A stretch of DNA of 38,917 nucleotides from Citrobacter sp. Awk 4 (GTDB lineage: Bacteria > Pseudomonadota > Gammaproteobacteria > Enterobacterales > Enterobacteriaceae): the NCBI RefSeq assembly GCF_028069725.1, contig NZ_JANEWG010000040.1, positions 1-38,917 on the forward strand, written 5' to 3'. Under the pieces are notes generated by a model. The model saw only the letters and a list, made by a program, of their open reading frames with translations. It did not search any database and had not been told where the DNA came from. How positions within the stretch are numbered: the first letter of the stretch is position 1; each line of letters opens with the position of its first letter. A program made the translations under genes and the position numbers. Shown piece after piece: positions 33,242 through 38,917 of the stretch.

Positions 33242-34210
33242 ATGACTTCACTGCAATTCCCTGAGTATGACGATGTGGTTGCTGCGGCAAAGCGCATCGA
33301 AGGCTATGCCAACCGTACGCCGGTGCTGACCTCGCGTACGGTGAATGACGCGTTTGCGGCGGACGTTTTTTTTAAGTGTGAAAACTACCAGCGCATGGGG
33401 GCGTTTAAGTTTCGTGGGGCGATGAACGCCCTCAGCCAGTTTACGCCGGAGCAGCGCGCGGCAGGCGTCGTGACGTTTTCTTCAGGCAACCACGCCCAAG
33501 CCATTGCGCTGGCGGCAAAGCTTTTAAACATCCCCGCGACAATTATCATGCCGCATGATGCACCAGCGGCAAAAGTGGCGGCGACGAAAGGGTATGGCGG
33601 CAATGTGGTGGTTTACAACCGCTATACCGAAGACCGCGAGCAGATTGGCCGGGATCTGGCGACAGAACATGGACTGACGCTCATTCCGCCTTACGATCAC
33701 CCACACGTGATTGCCGGGCAGGGTACTGCCGCCAAAGAGTTGATCGAAGAGGTCGGGCCACTCGATGCGCTTTATGTTTGTCTGGGCGGCGGCGGATTGC
33801 TTTCCGGTTCAGCGCTGGCCGCACGCCATTTGTCGCCAAAATGCAAAATTTATGGTGTCGAACCAGAAGCGGGTAATGACGGGCAGCAGTCGTTTCGCAG
33901 TGGCAGCATCGTCCACATTGATACCCCTAAAACCATTGCCGACGGCGCGCAAACCCAGCATCTTGGGCAGTATACGTTTTCGCTAATTATGAAACATGTT
34001 GATGATATTCTGACGGTTTCTGATCAGGAACTGATTGACTCAATGGCCTTTTTCGCCGAGCGGATGAAGATGGTTGTTGAACCGACCGGTTGCTTAGGAT
34101 TTGCCGCGGCGCGGGCCAATAAAGAGCAGTTACGCGGAAAACGGGTTGGGATCATTGTTAGTGGTGGCAACGTTGATATCAGCCGATTTAGCGAGCTTCT
34201 GGCGGGCTAA
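33242..34210 (+). CDS. Threo-3-hydroxyaspartate ammonia-lyase / serine dehydratase-like PLP enzyme
   Basis: This fold-type II PLP enzyme has 322 residues. It most resembles threo-3-hydroxy-L-aspartate ammonia-lyase and serine racemase; the former releases oxaloacetate and ammonia. The PLP lysine is Lys56 (GAFKFRGA). SSGNHAQAIA and the glycine loop CLGGGGLLSG bind the phosphate. Glu and Asp residues typical of the divalent-cation site of serine racemase-like members lie in YGVEPEAGNDG. The ATG at 33242 was chosen over an upstream one inside the RidA gene; GGAG lies about eight bases before it. Threonine or serine as the substrate cannot be excluded. Confidence 0.88.
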   Translation: MTSLQFPEYDDVVAAAKRIEGYANRTPVLTSRTVNDAFAADVFFKCENYQRMGAFKFRGAMNALSQFTPEQRAAGVVTFSSGNHAQAIALAAKLLNIPATIIMPHDAPAAKVAATKGYGGNVVVYNRYTEDREQIGRDLATEHGLTLIPPYDHPHVIAGQGTAAKELIEEVGPLDALYVCLGGGGLLSGSALAARHLSPKCKIYGVEPEAGNDGQQSFRSGSIVHIDTPKTIADGAQTQHLGQYTFSLIMKHVDDILTVSDQELIDSMAFFAERMKMVVEPTGCLGFAAARANKEQLRGKRVGIIVSGGNVDISRFSELLAG

Positions 34211-34289
34211 ATACGCAGGGATATCTGGCAGCAGATATCCTTTTTCTTTAGACTGCACCGGGAATATTGCGTGGTTCGCAGGAGAGAAA

Positions 34290-34925
34290 ATGTCTAAACC
34301 CGAGGAAAATTCACTGTTAGGTCAACTTGATATCATTGCGAAAGGGCTCAGTGAAACCTTTTCGCCATTCTGCGAAGTTGTTGTGCACGACCTTAAAAAT
34401 CCCGAACATGCGATTCTCTCGATTCATAACAACTTATCCGGCAGGAAAGCAGGGCAGCCCGCAACCGAACTGGGGCTTGCACGTATTGCCTCGCCGGATT
34501 TCCCCAACATTGTGGCGAACTACGGTAATCAATTTGCCGATGGCCGTCCGGTGAAAAGCACGTCTATTGGTATTAAAGATAACGAGGGCAAGTACGTCGC
34601 GGCCTTGTGTCTGAACGTAGACATGACGTTATTCCGGGGAATGCAAAGTGCGTTAGCGCGCTTCACCGAGATCGAAAATACCTCCGTACAGGAACATATT
34701 GAACCGACAGGATCTGAGGCGATCCGCCAGCGTATCGACAGTTACGCCGCCAAACGTGCGACCACGGCACGCGCACTCAATGTTGCCGACCGCAAAGCCG
34801 TTATTCAGGAATTACGTAAAGACGGTCTTCTGGAGGTGAAAAAATCGATGGAGACCATCGCTCAGCATCTCGGTATTTCCAGAGCAACGGCGTATCTTTA
34901 TGCCCGTCAGGAAAGCGATATCTAG
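34290..34925 (+). CDS. YheO-like PAS/HTH transcriptional regulator
   Basis: From the ATG at 34290 (AGGAG six bases upstream) it has 211 residues. The N-terminal PAS-like YheO domain (about 10-120, LSETFSPFCEVVVHDL, SIGIKDNEGKYVAALCLNVD) is followed by a C-terminal HTH of the DauR type (about 160-205, RKAVIQELRKDGLLEVKKSMETIAQHLGISRATAYLYAR). DauR-like regulators control amino acid catabolism. It follows the lyase by 79 bases and most likely controls the RidA-lyase cassette. The frame extends further upstream inside the lyase gene, which was rejected. Confidence 0.9.
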   Translation: MSKPEENSLLGQLDIIAKGLSETFSPFCEVVVHDLKNPEHAILSIHNNLSGRKAGQPATELGLARIASPDFPNIVANYGNQFADGRPVKSTSIGIKDNEGKYVAALCLNVDMTLFRGMQSALARFTEIENTSVQEHIEPTGSEAIRQRIDSYAAKRATTARALNVADRKAVIQELRKDGLLEVKKSMETIAQHLGISRATAYLYARQESDI

Positions 34926-34935
34926 CGCAGCCCAA

Positions 34936-34963
34936 CAACGTGCAAACTCATGACTGCACGTTG
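34936..34963. terminator. Hairpin between convergent regulator and digH
   Basis: A perfect 9-bp stem, CAACGTGCA (34936-34944) with TGCACGTTG (34955-34963), has a 10-base loop and lies between two convergent stop codons. No strong T-run follows on either side, so termination is only probable. Confidence 0.5.
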
Positions 34964-34988
34964 CCAGGCGTGAAGCAGGGAAGGTTCG

Positions 34989-36314
34989 TTAACTGCCCCA
35001 GCGACTTCTCAGATAGTTAACCGCCTGCTGCGTTTGCGGCTGGTTGAGATAGTCTTCCCGAAACAGGATCGTGCCGCTAATTTGTGGCACCGACTCATTC
35101 AAATCAAGCTGCTTTTTAAGCTCTGGCACGCCGCCATTGATCATCCAGTCCGGTTCATTTTTGGAGGGTTCGCCAACTTTATACAGGGCAATACCGATAT
35201 AGAGACGCGTGTTGGTCGGTTTCACGACATCGGCCCACCATTTTGCCAGCACATCATAACGGGCCGCGCTGCGCGAGAAAGGCCAGTAAATTTGCGGGGC
35301 GATGTAATCGAGTAATCCTTGCTGAACCCAGCGACGCGTGTCAGCAAAGGATTCATCGTAGGCAGCCGCGCCTCGCGTGTCGGAACCTGCGGGATCGTGT
35401 GAGCGATTACGCCATACGCCAGCCGGACTTACACCGAATTCGACGTCGGGTTTAAGCGTATTAATGGTGCGTGAAACTTGTTCTATCAGCTGTTGCGTAT
35501 TGTGCCGACGCCAGTCCGCTTTCGACGCGAATGCACCGCCGTATTTTCGGAAAGTTTCGTTATCATTGAGCGTGGAACCTGGAGACTCCGCATAGAAGTA
35601 GTCATCAAACTGCACGCCATCGACCGGATAACGCGAGACGACTTCGGCGACAATACGGGTGATCCAGTCGCGTACCTCAGGAATACCGGGGTCGAGGACA
35701 AAACGATCGCCTGCGGTTCGGATCCAGTCCCGATGCTGCACAAAAACGCTGGAAGGACGTTGCGACGCCGTGCTGTTCAGTTCTGCGACGGTCGACGGTT
35801 TCGTGTTGGTGGAAACGCGATAAGGATTAAACCAGGCATGCACTTTCATGCCGCGTTTATGCGCTTCATCAAGCATAAATTGCAGCGGGTCATAACCCGG
35901 ATTTTCGCCGATAGTGCCGGTCATGAGATCTGACCAGGGTAAAATCTCCGAGGGCCAGAGCGCCGTAGCGTCGGGCTTAACCTGGAAAAAGACGGTGTTA
36001 ATACCGATGCTTTGCAGCTGATCCAGCTTATCGGTTAGCGCTTTTTGCTGCTGACTGATTCGACTGGCTGTATTACTCACATTCACGGATGACACCGGCG
36101 GCCAGTCAAGTCGGGACACCGTCGCCAGCCAGATACCGCGCATGGGCGCCTGGCTCTGATGAGATTGTTGAGATTTACCCGGCGCGACCGGCGTCGACGG
36201 AGTGACAAGCGAAACCGGCGGCTCTGAGGAACAACTGGAAAGTAAAAGAGCCATTGCGATAAATGAGAATGACTTTTTGGCCATAAGCGGGAGGCGACGA
36301 GAACAGATATCCAT
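34989..36314 (-). CDS. digH: DigH (YddW), peptidoglycan glycoside hydrolase-like lipoprotein
   Basis: This outer-membrane lipoprotein is linked in E. coli to cell division and cleavage of denuded septal glycan. From the ATG at 36314 (MDICSRRLPLMAKKS) it has 441 residues (E. coli about 439). The hydrophobic stretch SFIAMALLLSSCSS ends in the lipobox LSSC. An internal ATG (MAKKS) would give a shorter, more conventional signal peptide. The GHL10 (DUF187) catalytic domain starts at MRGIWLATVSRLDWPP and includes GMKVHAWFNPYRV, PVDGVQFDDYFY and DYIAPQIYWPFSRSAARYD. In E. coli it lies next to dosCP and close to ddp; here dosCP is absent. Confidence 0.95.
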   Translation of the reverse strand: MDICSRRLPLMAKKSFSFIAMALLLSSCSSEPPVSLVTPSTPVAPGKSQQSHQSQAPMRGIWLATVSRLDWPPVSSVNVSNTASRISQQQKALTDKLDQLQSIGINTVFFQVKPDATALWPSEILPWSDLMTGTIGENPGYDPLQFMLDEAHKRGMKVHAWFNPYRVSTNTKPSTVAELNSTASQRPSSVFVQHRDWIRTAGDRFVLDPGIPEVRDWITRIVAEVVSRYPVDGVQFDDYFYAESPGSTLNDNETFRKYGGAFASKADWRRHNTQQLIEQVSRTINTLKPDVEFGVSPAGVWRNRSHDPAGSDTRGAAAYDESFADTRRWVQQGLLDYIAPQIYWPFSRSAARYDVLAKWWADVVKPTNTRLYIGIALYKVGEPSKNEPDWMINGGVPELKKQLDLNESVPQISGTILFREDYLNQPQTQQAVNYLRSRWGS

Positions 36315-36419
36315 GTATGCCAGTTTTCCGATGATCACGTGAGAAAGTCATTCTCGTATTATTCGAGCTTAAGTCAATACGCAGCGTGTGGCATATAAGC
36401 TGGCTGGCAGAGCAGGGGA

Positions 36420-36707
36420 TTAATCCTGCTTACTGCGCCCCTCGGTCCACGGATTAAAAGCAGGTTCATCCTTTGCTTCAGGCACCGTATCATTCAGAGA
36501 ATCAAGGTACAGCGCTTCAACTTCCGCGCGGGCCCACGGCGTGCGCCGCAAAAATTTCAAACTCGATTTGACGCTTGGGTCATTCTTAAAACAGTTGATG
36601 TTGATCAGTTGACCCAACTTAACCCAGCCATAACGTGCAACAAGTGCATTAACTTGCATTTCAAGCGTCACGCCATGTAAAGGATCTTTAGAAAAGTGAG
36701 CAGTCAC
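36420..36707 (-). CDS. VF530-family (DUF2132) DNA-binding protein
   Basis: This small protein has 95 residues from a GTG start at 36707 (reads [12 protein letters not shown]); a TTG five codons upstream is the alternative. The VF530 domain is clear: [54 protein letters not shown]. The family has a fold with DNA-binding features, but its role is unknown. The C-terminal extension is acidic. It is a single gene. Confidence 0.85.
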   Translation of the reverse strand: MTAHFSKDPLHGVTLEMQVNALVARYGWVKLGQLININCFKNDPSVKSSLKFLRRTPWARAEVEALYLDSLNDTVPEAKDEPAFNPWTEGRSKQD

Positions 36708-36792
36708 AGGATGTCCCGTCAATTAAGATGTGGGGTGAGGGTACAAGAAAGTGGCGTTATCAGCAATGTAGCCAGGTATAGGACAGGACATA

Positions 36793-36820
36793 AAAATCCC
36801 GCCTGTACTGGAGGGATTTT
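36793..36820 (-). terminator. Rho-independent terminator of the four-helix membrane protein gene
   Basis: AAAATCCC (36793-36800) pairs with GGGATTTT (36813-36820) around a 12-base loop; on the minus strand it ends in TTTTTATG. It lies 14 bases after the stop codon. Confidence 0.75.
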
Positions 36821-36834
36821 AACAGGAACTGTGT

Positions 36835-37434
36835 TTAGCGCGAAATGTGAGCATTTCGTGTCTGGCGGATCAACTGTCGCCAGGCGCGATTATGCAGGGT
36901 GAACAGTAGCATCTTATAGAAGGCCGTAGAAAGGAGACAACCACCGCTGATCAGTAGCATGAAGACACTCAGCAGCGCTGCGGTCAGATCGACACCCGGC
37001 CAATTGGTACCCTTCATCGCCCCATTCAGCGCAGAAACCAGGTAGACTGCCGTCAACAGCAGGCTTATCACTGCCAGCGTAAGATGCACCCGTAAGGCGC
37101 GCATGCTGCCTTTACCAATCATAAATGTCGTCAGGCCGTTGATGCCAGCGAATAGCAGCGCGATCAGCACAACCCAAACGAAAACCCGCTCAGCAGGCTG
37201 GTTTAGTGCGGCGAGTACGCCGTAACCCAACCACAGCTGTGGAATAGCAAAACTGACGGTTACCCCGAGGGTACTGATCGCTGCCGGAATGCCCATGGTA
37301 TGTAACCCAACCGGTTTCCCCATCTGTTCGGCAAGCTGCGCTTTCAGCTGTTGCAGCTGTGTGGTGCTGGCCTTACTAATGCTTACCGCCACGTCGTTAC
37401 AGTGTTGTAAGCGACGGGAGAAAACTTTAAACAT
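36835..37434 (-). CDS. Unknown inner-membrane protein with four predicted helices
   Basis: The protein has 199 residues. A polar, partly amphipathic N-terminus (1-45, SKASTTQLQQLKAQLAEQMGK) is followed by four hydrophobic segments at about 48-75, 84-106, 117-137 and 150-175, and a basic tail (RAWRQLIRQTRNAHISR). No family was recognised. It ends in a terminator and seems to be a single transcription unit, with dif 187 bases upstream of its start. The ribosome binding site is weak. Confidence 0.75.
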   Translation of the reverse strand: MFKVFSRRLQHCNDVAVSISKASTTQLQQLKAQLAEQMGKPVGLHTMGIPAAISTLGVTVSFAIPQLWLGYGVLAALNQPAERVFVWVVLIALLFAGINGLTTFMIGKGSMRALRVHLTLAVISLLLTAVYLVSALNGAMKGTNWPGVDLTAALLSVFMLLISGGCLLSTAFYKMLLFTLHNRAWRQLIRQTRNAHISR

Positions 37435-37620
37435 ATGACTACTCTGTGCTTAGTTGGGGGAAAAGGACTGTAACCAGGTTCTGCCTGTGCTCAGCGACGC
37501 TTTATGAAATAATGTGCATTCAGTACCTAATGCATGAAATAGAGCAAGCTCAGAAATCACTATCATACTGTTTTTATGAGAGAAGGGTTGGGTTTATGAA
37601 GTTATTAACCCAGGAAATCG

Positions 37621-37648
37621 ATTTAACATAATATACATTATGCGCACT
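37621..37648 (+). other. dif: dif site, XerCD chromosome dimer resolution site
   Basis: The 28-base segment matches the reverse complement of the E. coli dif site, as I recall it, at 27 positions. The XerD-binding arm ATTTAACATAA is at 37621-37631, the central region TATACA at 37632-37637 and the XerC-binding arm TTATGCGCACT at 37638-37648; the only change is the outermost base of the XerC arm. The window therefore contains the point where XerCD, activated by FtsK, resolves chromosome dimers. One FtsK-orienting KOPS motif (GGGCAGGG, 15536-15543 on the plus strand) points toward it. The rest of 37435-37767 holds no gene that I can support. Confidence 0.93.
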
Positions 37649-37767
37649 AATGCTATAGAGGCTCAATGCTAATGTATATTTGTGGCTCATTTAAGGAATG
37701 TCCAGGCTATAGTTCTCAGACCTGTATGCCTAGTCAACAACTCGCTTTTCCTGATGAGGAGTTTTCT

Positions 37768-38641
37768 ATGGCTATACATGACGCCAGGATGTTCACCGTG
37801 AAAGAAATCAACCGCCTCAAAATCCTTCAGGATGTCATCGATCGCAATTTACGTCCCGGTCAGGCTGCGGAGATGCTCAGTATTACGCCACGTCATTGCA
37901 GCCGGCTACTAAAGCGTTATCGGCAGTCCGGGCCGCTTGGCATGAACAACCAGAGTCGTGGCCGCGCCGGAAACCGTCTGTTGCCAGCTTCACTGACTGA
38001 GCTGGCGCTAAATATCATTCGGGAACGCTACCGCGATTTTGGCCCCACGCTGGCTCGTGAAAAACTGGAGGAAATTCATGGACTCGTCCTTGGCAAGGAA
38101 ACCGTCCGGCGCCTGATGATTAAAGCGGGACTGTGGATCCCCCGCAGACAGCGTCAGCCAAAAATTCATCAGCCCCGTTACCGGCGGCCTTGTACTGGCG
38201 AGCTGATACAAATTGATGGCTGCGACCACCACTGGTTTGAAAACCGGGGTCGACCCTGTACTGCCCTGGTCTATGTTGACGATGCCACCAGTCGCCTGAT
38301 GCACCTGCTGTTTGTGAAATCTGAGTCCACATTTACCTATTTTGAAACACGCCAATACCAGCTCTGCCAAAGGCCGTGTTGAAGGAGCCCATCTGACTCT
38401 GCAGGATCGCCTTGTAAAGGAATTACAGCTTAACAGGGCTGCTCTTCCCTACTCCATCTATGATTGACTCTCGGAAATCAACCAGAGTGCTATTGTGGAT
38501 AACAAGCGTCTCGGTAGCACACTCGAATTCATTAGGCTGGTTCAGGATAAACGTGACAATAATCGTTCACAGCTAATACCTGCCGGTGACGGCCCACGCC
38601 GCTTGCATATGGATTGGGTTGACATCGATATAGGCTATTAA
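37768..38641 (+). pseudogene. Decayed ISNCY-type transposase
   Basis: From ATG 37768 (GAGGAG six bases upstream), about 193 residues match an ISNCY-family transposase. There is an N-terminal HTH (LRPGQAAEMLSITPRHCSRLLKRY) and the start of the catalytic core (GELIQIDGCDHHWFENRG, VYVDDATSRL). Near 38349 sequence is lost and the frame changes; SSAKGRVEGAHLTLQDRLVK then follows, including the catalytic Glu region. A second deletion joins this to the C-terminal part (ALPYSIYD, a TGA stop at 38465-38467, then IVDNKRLGSTLEFIR) up to a stop at 38639-38641. A shift, two internal losses and a stop mean it is not functional. No terminal inverted repeats were identified. It starts 119 bases from dif. Confidence 0.82.
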
Positions 38642-38758
38642 ATACCCCTTTTGAAATAAGGTTCTACTAATGCAAAAAACATAAATAAGCATGATTTTTT
38701 TTCGTGCCTCTGTGTTATATAAATACCATTATACATATGACAATGAGAGATAAAGGGT

Positions 38759-38917
38759 ATGTATAAAGACATCCTGGAAGCGGCAAAAAAATTTGGATGG
38801 TCAGCTGTGATCATTATTGCCATCATCGTTTGTTCATGGATACTTGGTGTAGAGTATTATAAAACCATCACTTTACCCAACCTAAAACCCTCACGCGTCA
38901 GGGTTGATTTTAATGGT
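38759..38917 (+). CDS. N-terminal part of a membrane protein (cut by window end)
   Basis: The frame from ATG 38759 is open to the window end, giving 53 residues. It has a short basic N-terminus (MYKDILEAAKKFGW), one hydrophobic segment (SAVIIIAIIVCSWILGV, about 15-31) and then polar sequence (KTITLPNLKPSRVRVDF). AAAGGG lies just before the ATG, closer than usual. It may be a membrane-anchored protein with the bulk outside the cytoplasm; identity unknown. Confidence 0.55.
   Translation, partial: MYKDILEAAKKFGWSAVIIIAIIVCSWILGVEYYKTITLPNLKPSRVRVDFNG

Noticed and set aside
37621-38641. An Xer-integrated mobile element (IMEX) beginning at dif
   Set aside because: No second dif-like site was found in the window and no phage or conjugation genes follow; only an IS remnant is present. 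The right side is cut by the window end, so it cannot be fully excluded.

Overview
The window looks like chromosome of an enterobacterium close to E. coli and Salmonella, most likely a Citrobacter or near relative. This is inferred from protein similarity and gene order recalled from E. coli; no search was run. The backbone follows the E. coli order yddG / fdnGHI / yddM / adhP / maeA / sra / osmC / ddpFDCBAX / yddW (digH). It is interrupted by several accessory blocks. The window lies in the replication terminus: a near-perfect dif site (XerCD dimer-resolution site, 27 of 28 bases as I recall the E. coli site) is at 37621-37648, and two exact matches to the MatP site matS are at 28845 and 31889.

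Region 1 (1-6170): the exporter gene yddG is divergent from fdnGHI, the nitrate-inducible selenocysteine formate dehydrogenase-N. FdnG has an in-frame UGA with a SECIS hairpin, and NarL and FNR sites lie upstream. Region 2 (6250-8012): a higBA-type toxin-antitoxin pair (the antitoxin is YddM) and adhP. Region 3 (8215-11594) is an accessory insertion between adhP and maeA. It holds an ABC-F ATPase preceded by a 27-codon leader peptide with a very strong ribosome binding site and a long hairpin over the leader's 3' end, which looks like a translational or transcriptional attenuator. The promoter and leader start are duplicated as a 137-bp direct repeat (about 95% identical) 1342 bp away. Between the copies sit a broken DUF4225-type gene and a convergent two-helix membrane protein resembling an immunity partner.

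Region 4 (11599-14350): maeA, sra and osmC with terminators and a REP element; bdm, expected between sra and osmC, is absent. Region 5 (14379-21127): a LysR regulator divergent from a six-gene 3-hydroxybutyrate/acetoacetate operon (CoA-transferase A and B, thiolase, 3-hydroxyacyl-CoA dehydrogenase, GntP-type permease, 3-hydroxybutyrate dehydrogenase). Its products would import 3-hydroxybutyrate and convert it to acetyl-CoA. Region 6 (21141-28236): the D-Ala-D-Ala dipeptide operon ddpXABCDF led by an extra RpiR-family gene, with a sigma-54 promoter upstream of that gene.

Region 7 (28468-34925): an HdeB-like periplasmic protein, a chemoreceptor, a HipBA-type toxin-antitoxin pair with a striking inverted-repeat operator, and a RidA / threo-3-hydroxyaspartate ammonia-lyase / PAS-HTH regulator cassette. 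This block takes the place of dosCP of E. coli. Region 8 (34936-38917): digH (yddW), a VF530 protein, an unknown four-helix membrane protein, dif, a decayed ISNCY-type transposase, and the start of a membrane protein cut by the window edge. No tRNA, rRNA or CRISPR array was seen.
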